From NCBI GenBank assembly GCA_947175645.1, contig CAMWNP010000003.1, positions 93,629-157,628 on the forward strand: a DNA stretch of 64,000 nucleotides, written 5' to 3'. The notes below the pieces were generated by a model. It made no database searches. It saw only the letters and a program-made list of their open reading frames with translations, and had not been told where the DNA came from. How positions within the stretch are numbered: position 1 is the stretch's first letter; every line of letters starts with the position of its first letter. The DNA is from an uncultured Porphyromonadaceae bacterium. Its GTDB lineage: Bacteria > Bacteroidota > Bacteroidia > Bacteroidales > Muribaculaceae. The translations under genes and the position numbers were made by a program. Below are positions 45,786 through 52,992 of this stretch, one piece after another.

Positions 45786-47345
45786 ATGAAAATTAACGAG
45801 GTCATAACCAGTGGAATCATCTATGACAACTACAACCGCCTGAAAGCCGCCGAGTTCGACACCGCCAACTACGATGGCGATTACTCCACCACATACTTCT
45901 ATAATGATCGTGGTAATCCAACCCGGATCAAACGATATGGAATCGTGGACAAATCGGGTATTAACGACCTTGTGTTCGGAAAGTTTGATGAGGCCGCTAT
46001 GTCGTATGATGGTAATCAACTGATAAAGGTAAACTCACGTAGTGACGCAATGGAGTATGAAGGACAGACCGGAATAGGTCACCGAGGAATATCATATCTG
46101 ACATATGACGCAGCCGGACGCCTGACCTCCGATGGCACGCGTGACATAGTGAATATAGAGTACGATAATAACGGCTATCCTGTAAGCACCGAATTTGAAG
46201 ATGGCTCGTCAGTATATGATTATTACGACGGCATGGGGAACCATCTCGCTACCGATATTTACGAGGCAGAATCGGTGCATGCAACCTGGCATGACCGCGA
46301 ATATACAGGGTCAGGACTTATAATAGAAAACAACAAGCCACAGATAGAGCGTGTTCCCGGCGGATACTTCGATTTCGCCACCAAAACCTTCCGCTACTAC
46401 ATAACAGACTATCAAGGAAACAACGTAGCCGTAACAGACAGTCAGGGAAAACTGCTGGAGCAGACCGATTATTACCCCTACGGAGAGCCGTGGCAAGAGC
46501 CGGACCATCCGTTCACCTACTCCGACAACGAGCGCCTCCACACCTTCGGTCAGAACCAGTATGACTTCCACGCCCGCCGTCTGATCTCATCCCTCCTCCG
46601 CTTCGACAAGCCCGATCCGCTGATGGAGAAATACCCCTGGCTCAGCCCCTACACTTTCTGTGGTGGCAACCCGATAATGTATACGGATCATGATGGTTTG
46701 AAATTCACTGAACGGGCTGAAGAAGTAGTTACGGAATATGAGAATCTTGTCAATTCAAAAATAGAATCTGCAGAGAAAGATTTAGCAAAACAACAAAGCA
46801 GATTGGAAAACGCAAAGAATGAAAAGCAAAAGAGAAAGATTGAGAAAAAGATCGCAAAAATCAATGATGTAAAGAACGAAATGAAGGCTATCCTTAATGA
46901 GTTATCAGTTCTACGAGAGTCTGACCAATCCTATGATATAGCACAATATGTTCCTGTTGTCAATGAATATGTACCGACAGATATAACTGGTAAAACGGAA
47001 TTCGAAAATGGGGTTGTCGTAATGACTATTCCAAATAACGAAATATCCTTGCTCGCACACGAATTAAAACATGCTTATCAGTTTGAAACCGGTAAGATGA
47101 ATTTTGGAGTTCGCTTAGACTTTACTGATATAACAGATGAAATAGAAGCCCATGAGAGAGGTTCTTATTTTGGTCAAAATAAAAATGGGTATCGCGATAA
47201 AAAGTATGAAAAATACAGCAAAACAGAGAATAGTTTAGATACTTATTATCACGGGATTGATGTCAAACCTGAAGTATTGGAACACTTATCAATCAATAGA
47301 AAGATAATATTTAGATGGAGAGGAAAGACATATAGTTATAAATGA
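45786..47345 (+). CDS. Displaced RHS tip 2 with second HELKH toxin domain
   Basis: A tip fragment with about 300 residues of RHS core fused to its own toxin domain. Core homology to the full-length gene begins near 45825 (YDNYNRL) and runs through the shared seam to 46709. The tip has a lysine/glutamate-rich coiled coil (IESAEKDLAKQQSRLENAK onward) and then AHELKHAYQFETG and TDEIEAHER, homologous to the tip of the full-length protein. Both end in RWxGKTY. There is an ATG at 45786 (and TTG 45708) but no signal peptide and no N-terminal cage, so it is unlikely to be exported as it stands. The neighbour at 47350 starts 4 bases after it. Confidence 0.8.
   Translation: MKINEVITSGIIYDNYNRLKAAEFDTANYDGDYSTTYFYNDRGNPTRIKRYGIVDKSGINDLVFGKFDEAAMSYDGNQLIKVNSRSDAMEYEGQTGIGHRGISYLTYDAAGRLTSDGTRDIVNIEYDNNGYPVSTEFEDGSSVYDYYDGMGNHLATDIYEAESVHATWHDREYTGSGLIIENNKPQIERVPGGYFDFATKTFRYYITDYQGNNVAVTDSQGKLLEQTDYYPYGEPWQEPDHPFTYSDNERLHTFGQNQYDFHARRLISSLLRFDKPDPLMEKYPWLSPYTFCGGNPIMYTDHDGLKFTERAEEVVTEYENLVNSKIESAEKDLAKQQSRLENAKNEKQKRKIEKKIAKINDVKNEMKAILNELSVLRESDQSYDIAQYVPVVNEYVPTDITGKTEFENGVVVMTIPNNEISLLAHELKHAYQFETGKMNFGVRLDFTDITDEIEAHERGSYFGQNKNGYRDKKYEKYSKTENSLDTYYHGIDVKPEVLEHLSINRKIIFRWRGKTYSYK
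46455..46709 (+). repeat. RHS seam repeat, copy in tip 2
   Basis: Near-identical partner of 44201-44455 at offset 2254. It supplies 255 bases of homology for recombination between the full-length gene and this tip. Confidence 0.9.
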
Positions 47346-47349
47346 TGAT

Positions 47350-47898
47350 ATGAAAAAAATGCCTTACATACTGCTATGCCTGATTATGGCTTTGTATATG
47401 GGATCATGTAAAAGTGACCGTATAAGTTTATGCGCTTATTGCAACCAGGTAGAAGTCTATTTTGAACTCATGCCATTTAATCAAAGAAAATACTTAATCC
47501 TTTTTTATGAAGATTCAATTTTTTTTGAGCATGTATCTGGGTTACCTTTTGATTTTGGAAAATTTCGCATTCATAATGACACTCTAACTTGCATGCCATA
47601 TTATTATTTGGAATACAATGAGAGAGCAATACCATTTACGGCAACATTAGATAAGGATGAGTATTCAACCGCACACATTTGGAACTATCGTATAGAAAGA
47701 GGCGGAGAAAGTCTATATTATATTGAATTATTTCATTCAGAAGGGACGCCACGCACATTGTTAGATATCCATAGATACTATAGATGTCATGGATCATTCA
47801 AATATCTCCCTACCGGTGACTATTGGCAAAAGGGTTTAGATGCCATAACAGATTCTTTGATAAGGGAACATGAAAAGAGTTGGAATATTATAGAATAA
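47350..47898 (+). CDS. Putative lipoprotein immunity protein to tip 2 (CAYC family)
   Basis: A 182-residue lipoprotein: the signal peptide ends in the lipobox MGSC, followed by CAYC at about residues 29-32. It is a divergent relative of the proteins at 45108 and 48665, sharing the CxYC motif, the FHNDTLT-like segment and the WNYRIERGGESLYYIELF stretch. It starts 4 bases after the tip 2 stop, so it is the natural immunity partner of that toxin. As a lipoprotein it would act in the periplasm or at the outer membrane, which would suit protection against an incoming peptidase. Confidence 0.65.
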   Translation: MKKMPYILLCLIMALYMGSCKSDRISLCAYCNQVEVYFELMPFNQRKYLILFYEDSIFFEHVSGLPFDFGKFRIHNDTLTCMPYYYLEYNERAIPFTATLDKDEYSTAHIWNYRIERGGESLYYIELFHSEGTPRTLLDIHRYYRCHGSFKYLPTGDYWQKGLDAITDSLIREHEKSWNIIE

Positions 47899-47978
47899 AC
47901 AGAAGAATCTTAAAGGCTTTTCAGTAATTATTTAAATATATAGATCACTAATGATAATAAATAAATGGCCAAGACTCA

Positions 47979-48632
47979 ATGATGCAATATTTGATAAAAA
48001 TGAGAAAGAAGGAGCAAGGCGTAAAAAGAAGTCTACAGAATATTATTCTGTTCAGTAGTATTATTAGTGTTATCATGTTTCTTAGTGTAAATTTTGCCAT
48101 GGGGTCTGAGAATATTGCATGCGATTTTTTAGAGGATGCCCATCGTGAAGAAATGTCAAACTATTTCGACTCCATAATTGTGGACTACCATTTTGGTGGC
48201 ACGATTAAATTAAACCCGGAAACGTTTGTAATAACAAAAACCGGTCTTCCGGTGGAATATCGAAAGGATCTATTAGAAGGCGAAGTAACAAAGGATATGA
48301 TTGATTCTATCATTAACCCTATTGAATCATTGTTTATAACAAAGAATAAGCCTATAGAACAGGGACTTAAACCGGATATATATGAAATAGAAACTGATGG
48401 CTACTTTTGGGACATTACCATCTATGCTAAAGATGGAGTGATTATCAACGAAAAATATTATGAGAATCAATATAGAAACGGCAAGATCGTCATCTATTCT
48501 ACTGATTTTGAAAGATTAAGGAAATTTATAAGAGGTTTTTTCGACAAAATATATATTGAAAATAGACATGCTTATTATAGACTATGGAGAAAACAGTTAA
48601 GAGAAAAGTACCGTAAAAACGAAGAACAATAA
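47979..48632 (+). CDS. Orphan immunity-like membrane-anchored protein (family B, copy 1)
   Basis: A 217-residue protein with one hydrophobic N-terminal segment (about residues 22-42) and a soluble body. I do not recognise the family, but it is a paralogue of the protein at 49340: both share a SII/SIE start, a short G-rich strand, and SIINPIESLFITKNKPI versus SVVCPIDSLFIRRCVPI. No toxin tip precedes it directly, so it looks like an orphan immunity gene kept for a toxin met from neighbours or lost. ATGs at 47979, 47982 and 48000 are all possible starts. Confidence 0.5.
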   Translation: MMQYLIKMRKKEQGVKRSLQNIILFSSIISVIMFLSVNFAMGSENIACDFLEDAHREEMSNYFDSIIVDYHFGGTIKLNPETFVITKTGLPVEYRKDLLEGEVTKDMIDSIINPIESLFITKNKPIEQGLKPDIYEIETDGYFWDITIYAKDGVIINEKYYENQYRNGKIVIYSTDFERLRKFIRGFFDKIYIENRHAYYRLWRKQLREKYRKNEEQ

Positions 48633-48664
48633 AGACGTAATCAAAGAATTCGTTGATAATAGAC

Positions 48665-49240
48665 ATGAAAAAACTGATTTATTTTTTTATCTTTATTTCC
48701 ACATTCTTCATCTTTGTCATGTGCCGTTCACCCAAAAAAGTGCCGATGTGTAGATATTGCAAAAATATAGATGTATATTTCAGGGGAGACCGTAAGTTCA
48801 AGGAGTACCTTGTGTTGGATTATATGGATTCAATGTATTATCGACATCATACATCATTTAGAGGTCAATGCGATATGGGGTATTTCAAAATATATAATGA
48901 TACGTTAACCCTGGTGCATACCGCTACTATGTATCGGACAAAAGATGAAATAAGTGTTGTCCAGAATGAAAAAACAAAGTTAGATAAATATTACACTTAC
49001 AACTATCGTATAGAGGGTGGAGGAGATAGTATTTACATGAAACAACTGCTATTTTACCAAGATGAACTTGCGGGATTAGAACCAATACTATGCATTGAAA
49101 GATGGTATAAATGTAATGGATCTCTGGAATACTTGCCAATTGGAGAGATGTTGTATAAAGATGAGGCATATCAAAGAGATTCATTGCTAAAAATATATGA
49201 GAGCCGGAATCATCCTGATAGCCTGGAAACCATGAAATAA
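48665..49240 (+). CDS. Duplicate CRYC immunity-like lipoprotein (copy 2)
   Basis: A 191-residue protein whose body is a near copy of that at 45108, but whose N-terminus is different and ends in a lipobox-like FVMC, making it a likely lipoprotein. The last half is identical to copy 1 in DNA. It is an orphan, with no adjacent toxin. ATG 48665 is chosen since it gives the signal peptide; a TTG at 48653 is upstream. The switch in N-terminus at a sharp boundary suggests a recombination between immunity genes. Confidence 0.65.
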   Translation: MKKLIYFFIFISTFFIFVMCRSPKKVPMCRYCKNIDVYFRGDRKFKEYLVLDYMDSMYYRHHTSFRGQCDMGYFKIYNDTLTLVHTATMYRTKDEISVVQNEKTKLDKYYTYNYRIEGGGDSIYMKQLLFYQDELAGLEPILCIERWYKCNGSLEYLPIGEMLYKDEAYQRDSLLKIYESRNHPDSLETMK

Positions 49241-49296
49241 TAATGAAGGATTATATCCAATGACTTATTGACATATTGCAAATTAAATATACAATT
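48737..49296 (+). repeat. 560-base direct repeat, copy 2
   Basis: Partner of 45177-45736 at offset 3560; see that entry for the distribution of differences. Confidence 0.92.
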
Positions 49297-49339
49297 TATA
49301 GAATTATATAATAAGTATGTTGTAAATAAAAAGTAATGT

Positions 49340-49915
49340 ATGGGAAAGAGCCTTGCAATTTTGCTTTTGATGAATATTATATTCAAATTTGTAGCACATG
49401 CTGATATCAATGAAATTTCAACTGATTCAGTGCTTCTTGATAATGTCAGCACGAATTATGATAGAAATACCTTAAAAAAGTTAGATATTGACTCAATTGA
49501 GATAGAATTGATTGGTGGTTATTTTGGTGAAGTAAAAATCTATCAGGATTTTTTTACTATACCTTCTTACGGATTACGTAAAATGCCTTATAATAAATAT
49601 AAAATTACAAGAGCGATAGTTGATTCTGTTGTTTGTCCTATAGATTCATTATTCATAAGACGTTGCGTACCGATAAGGGTTGGATACGAAGACCTTGGAC
49701 TACCTAAAGGGGCAATGATATCAGGTGATGGCCTATTCATAAAATATAGAATTTTTTATCATAATGGGAGAACAGTAGAAGACATGGAGCATCTTCCGCC
49801 TTATACATTGCGAAAGAAAATTATTTATTCAAAGGAAGTAGAGAAACTTACAGACTTTTTTAATAAATTAAATCAGTATATAATGGAGAATCTAAATTCA
49901 GGAGAAAATGTTTAA
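49340..49915 (+). CDS. Orphan immunity-like exported protein (family B, copy 2)
   Basis: A 191-residue protein with a probable signal peptide (about residues 1-21) and a soluble body. It is a paralogue of the protein at 47979, sharing the segment around SVVCPIDSLFIRRCVPI and the closing region with FFNKLNQYI versus FFDKIYIEN. Nothing similar is known to me. AT-rich like the other tip-associated genes. No toxin lies directly before it. Confidence 0.5.
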   Translation: MGKSLAILLLMNIIFKFVAHADINEISTDSVLLDNVSTNYDRNTLKKLDIDSIEIELIGGYFGEVKIYQDFFTIPSYGLRKMPYNKYKITRAIVDSVVCPIDSLFIRRCVPIRVGYEDLGLPKGAMISGDGLFIKYRIFYHNGRTVEDMEHLPPYTLRKKIIYSKEVEKLTDFFNKLNQYIMENLNSGENV

Positions 49916-49974
49916 TGTAAATCCCACGGATTAGCCTATAATGCAGTTATTAAATCCGATTTATGGGAAAAGTT

Positions 49975-50372
49975 TTATTTTAAGAACAGATTCCAATCAT
50001 CAAAAAATATAAACAACAATGACAGAACAGGTATTTTTAATTATTTTCTTTGCGGGCTTAGCGCTTTATGGTATAGCGATAGTCAATTTGATACGAATGT
50101 ATCGGAAACTGAGCGGTGAAAACGGAGAACAGAATGGGAGTAATCAACTGCGGATTTTACGATACATTAAGGAGTATCCGCAGTTTCGCTTGATGTACAT
50201 GGTAGTTATGCTGATTGGTATAGCCCTGCTGATTTTCACCCTCTGGTGGTTCGTCCTTTGAAATTCACAGAATTTGAATAAAGGATCCGCACACCTTCGG
50301 TCAGAACCAGTATGACTTCCACGCACGCCGTCTGATCTCCTCCCTCCTCCGCTTCGACAAACCCGATCCGCT
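49975..50372 (+). repeat. About 400-base cassette repeat, copy 1 (80-residue gene plus RHS seam)
   Basis: 49975-50372 matches 51418-51822 apart from a few bases and a short insertion (about 7 bases). It holds an upstream AT-rich leader, the 80-residue membrane-protein gene and about 80 bases of RHS core ending CCGATCCGCT. The two cassettes diverge right after that point into different tips. Confidence 0.9.
50019..50261 (+). CDS. 80-residue two-helix membrane protein, copy 1
   Basis: A small membrane protein with two hydrophobic segments (about residues 4-26 and 58-79) around a polar loop (YRKLSGENGEQNGSNQLRIL). It differs from the protein at 51461 by one residue (V for I at position 5). It is the gene that directly precedes RHS tip 3 and tip 4 in two cassettes. 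It may be an immunity protein against a membrane-acting toxin that is no longer adjacent; that is inference. Confidence 0.6.
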   Translation: MTEQVFLIIFFAGLALYGIAIVNLIRMYRKLSGENGEQNGSNQLRILRYIKEYPQFRLMYMVVMLIGIALLIFTLWWFVL

Positions 50373-51132
50373 TGCTGAGGATACTCCATGGGTTTCACCA
50401 TATAGTTTATGTTTGGGTAATCCGATAAGATTAACAGATAAAACCGGTCTATCTCCGGTATTAGATTCGGAGAAAAAAGACCAGTTCAAGTTATGTCAGG
50501 TCATTGAGAATTTTGATAATAATTCCAGTGCGACAAATAATAATCAACAGACTGAAACAAACACTGATAACAGTAGTGGCAATACAAGTGCGAATGCCAC
50601 TGAATCAACAAATTCTGTAACATCTACCGTAGAAGGAATTTGGAACTCCACTCTTGCTCGTATTGGAATTGGAGATATAGTTGCAGTTACTGGTACATTT
50701 AATTCTTGTGTGGGTATAGGTAGTTCTCAAAGAATTGAACTCGGTATCGTAACAAGAGGGACGGATGCTGGGAATATATATGTTGCTGTTAGTCCGGGAA
50801 TTATAGGAGGTATCGGGGCAGATGCAAGTGTTGGAATAGTTAATTATAATGTAATTGGTAGTGTTGATTGTGTATCAACAGGGGTTATAGAATCTTCATT
50901 ACGTAGTGATGGCGAGGCTTATAATAAGGCATCCGTAAGTGCGAGTTATGGAGCCTCATTTAACTATTTTAGGATAGGAGGTGAAGTTGGCGCATCTTGC
51001 GCTATAGTGGATAACCCGGCAAGCAGTCAATATGGAAAGAATGTACTTGTTGTTAGTCATGGTGGATCCATTGGATTTGGTACGGGGGGTGTTTCAATAG
51101 GCATATCAAATACATTTTTACTTCTTAAATAA
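50278..51132 (+). pseudogene. Displaced RHS tip 3, no start codon, glycine-rich toxin-like end
   Basis: The frame opens after TGA at 50275-50277 and has no ATG before the RHS seam (HTFGQNQYDFHARR then RFDKPDPLAEDTPW). It continues into a new tip: a Ser/Asn/Thr-rich linker (about 50515-50630), then a Gly/Val/Ser-rich domain (GIGADASVGIVNYNVIGSVD and later GGVSIGISNTFLLLK). Such glycine-rich ends recall membrane-active or pore-forming tips, but no family is clear. TTG 50413 is the only near start. Without an upstream signal it should be silent unless fused to the full-length gene. A two-helix membrane protein follows. Confidence 0.7.
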
Positions 51133-51168
51133 ACAATTTATAACCATAATAATTTTAATAAAATAATT

Positions 51169-51426
51169 ATGATGAATAAAAATGAGTTATTGGTAATAAT
51201 TATATGGGTTGTATTTAATGTAATATACATACCGATATTCTCTTTCTTATTATACAAAAAACTTAAGAAGATTCTCATAGGAGATAAAAACAATCCTAAG
51301 ATTCCGGAACTTGACAAAAAGACTAAAGCGAAAACAATTTTTTGGCTTCGTTTTGCTACCATCATTTCATTTCTTTTTTATGAATTGTTTTGTACGTACG
51401 TAGTGTGGAAAAACATCTTATTTTAA
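51169..51426 (+). CDS. Putative membrane immunity protein to tip 3
   Basis: An 85-residue protein with two hydrophobic segments (about residues 6-27 and 59-79) around a lysine-rich loop (YKKLKKILIGDKNNPKIPEL). It starts 36 bases after the tip 3 stop. A membrane immunity protein would suit a membrane-acting tip. Not a family I know; sequence differs from the 80-residue proteins, though topology is alike. Confidence 0.5.
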   Translation: MMNKNELLVIIIWVVFNVIYIPIFSFLLYKKLKKILIGDKNNPKIPELDKKTKAKTIFWLRFATIISFLFYELFCTYVVWKNILF

Positions 51427-51822
51427 GAACAGATTCCAATCATAAAAAATATAAACAACAATGACAGAACAGATTTTTTTAATTATTTTCTTTGCGGGCT
51501 TAGCGCTTTATGGTATAGCGATAGTCAATTTGATACGAATGTATCGGAAACTGAGCGGTGAAAACGGAGAACAGAATGGGAGTAATCAACTGCGGATTTT
51601 ACGATACATTAAGGAGTATCCGCAGTTTCGCTTGATGTACATGGTAGTTATGCTGATTGGTATAGCCCTGCTGATTTTCACCCTCTGGTGGTTCGTCCTT
51701 TGAAATTCACAGAATCATATAGTTTGAATACAGGATCCGCACACCTTCGGACAGAACCGGTATGACTTCCACGCCCGCCGTCTGATCTCCTCCTTCCTCC
51801 GCTTCGACAAACCCGATCCGCT
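51418..51822 (+). repeat. About 400-base cassette repeat, copy 2
   Basis: Partner of 49975-50372. It starts inside the last codons of the preceding membrane-protein gene and ends in the RHS core of tip 4. Confidence 0.9.
51461..51703 (+). CDS. 80-residue two-helix membrane protein, copy 2
   Basis: Almost identical to the protein at 50019 in sequence, leader and downstream spacing; one residue differs. The copying includes non-coding flanks, which points to a recent duplication of the whole cassette junction rather than selection on the protein alone. It precedes tip 4. Confidence 0.6.
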   Translation: MTEQIFLIIFFAGLALYGIAIVNLIRMYRKLSGENGEQNGSNQLRILRYIKEYPQFRLMYMVVMLIGIALLIFTLWWFVL

Positions 51823-52143
51823 GATGGAGAAATACCCCTGGCTCAGTCCCGGTAATTTCAGTGGAGGGATTAAACAGGACTCTTCCCAAGATAGAGATGG
51901 AGTACAAAATTCAGTAAATGAGAAAATTAATATTGTGATAAATGAAAAATGACTGAGGCAGGAGCCGCCGAGGTTTACAGTCACGAGGCTAATGGACACG
52001 CGCTCTTGTATATTCGTAATGGAGGAGATCACCTCGGAGCAAGCCACAATAGGCCTATTGGTCAACCTGATTTAAATAAAGAACTGGTTGAGATGATTGC
52101 AAAATCCAGATATAACACAGTCCAGAACATGAAAAATCCATGA
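51728..52143 (+). pseudogene. Displaced RHS tip 4, split by a one-base shift
   Basis: The frame opens after TGA at 51725-51727 with no start codon, reads the RHS seam (HTFGQNRYDFHARR, RFDKPDPLMEKYPW) and a new linker (GGIKQDSSQDRDGVQN), and stops at 51950-51952. In the next frame, from ATG 51949, 64 more residues follow, including VYSHEANGHALLYIRNGGDH, a histidine/glutamate motif that recalls a metal-binding active site. One extra A in the A5 run at 51945-51949 would join the two parts. An exported immunity-like protein follows at 52148. Confidence 0.7.
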
Positions 52144-52147
52144 AACT

Positions 52148-52699
52148 ATGAATAGATTACTAATATTGTTAATATGTACGTTTATCAATACAAATTTATT
52201 TTCTCAACAACTTCCGGTTCAGGAAGTTGGTGCTTGTGGCGAAAATATTGATTACGTTGTATTGAACAATACGGACTCTCCATACATATTTTGGATCAAC
52301 AGAGACATTATCGATCAGACGAATCCCATTGATGACTCTGAAATCCTTGGGAGATTCAGGCAATATACGCATTATAAACCGGATCCGGTCCCCTCTAATT
52401 GGTTGACATTGGGTACTTGGTTAACTGACGGCAATGTTGTGCACCATTCAGATTATGCTTATCAGTATCAATTAGGAATTGATTACATTCATCGCCTGAT
52501 GCCTGGGGAATATTTGATAGTCAAAATAGACGGTGACGAGGAACGTAGAGAGTTCTATAGAAACCGATTTGCCTCAATGAAAGAATCCCTTTACTACGTA
52601 AGGATTGAAGACCCATTCATTAATCCGGATTCAATCTTGATTATAGACAATTCTCCTAAAACAGAACTTATGGAGCGAATCCGGGGTTCGGGCCATTAA
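52148..52699 (+). CDS. Putative exported immunity protein to tip 4
   Basis: A 183-residue protein with a signal peptide (hydrophobic residues about 3-17, then LFSQQ). The body has aromatic- and Asp-rich stretches such as SPYIFWINRDIIDQT and YAYQYQLGIDYIHRLMPGEY. It is not a family I can name. It starts 4 bases after the tip 4 stop, the same short spacing as the other toxin/immunity pairs. Its stop overlaps the ATG of tip 5. Confidence 0.55.
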   Translation: MNRLLILLICTFINTNLFSQQLPVQEVGACGENIDYVVLNNTDSPYIFWINRDIIDQTNPIDDSEILGRFRQYTHYKPDPVPSNWLTLGTWLTDGNVVHHSDYAYQYQLGIDYIHRLMPGEYLIVKIDGDEERREFYRNRFASMKESLYYVRIEDPFINPDSILIIDNSPKTELMERIRGSGH

Positions 52700-52962
52700 T
52701 GTTTTTGGTCTCCTCCCTCCTCCGCTTCGACAAGCCCGATCCGCTGATGGAGAAATACCCCTGGCTCAGCCCCTACACATATTGCGGTGGGAATCCAATT
52801 GTATGTATTGGCCCGAATGGTCTTAATCCTGTTTACACCACAAGGGATGTGCGTTTCAGTGCACATTGGAATCAGAAATTATTTTTATTTTCCCATCCTG
52901 CGAAAATCTCAGGAAAATTGCTTAAATTTGCAGTTGATTACAAAACAAGACTAATAACTTAG
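52699..52962 (+). pseudogene. RHS tip 5 remnant, toxin part lost
   Basis: An 87-residue frame that begins in RHS core (SSLLRFDKPDPLMEKYPWLS) and reads through YTYCGGNPIVCIGPNGLN, after which the sequence no longer looks like a toxin and ends in about 30 residues. It is the shortest seam of the array. The lysS promoter lies inside its last 40 bases, so the array has been cut back to the edge of an essential gene. Confidence 0.65.
52923..52930 (+). promoter_or_regulatory. Candidate lysS promoter -7 box inside tip 5 remnant
   Basis: TAAATTTG fits TAnnTTTG and lies 62 bases before the lysS ATG at 52993. The upstream -33 is not clear in the AT-rich sequence. Confidence 0.5.
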
Positions 52963-52992
52963 GCGGACTCTGTCCGTATAGAAAATATAAGT

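Noticed and set aside
51949-52143. A separate 64-residue gene starting MTEAGAAEV
   Set aside because: It lines up, one base out of frame, with the end of RHS tip 4 and sits where the toxin domain should continue, so a split tip explains it better.
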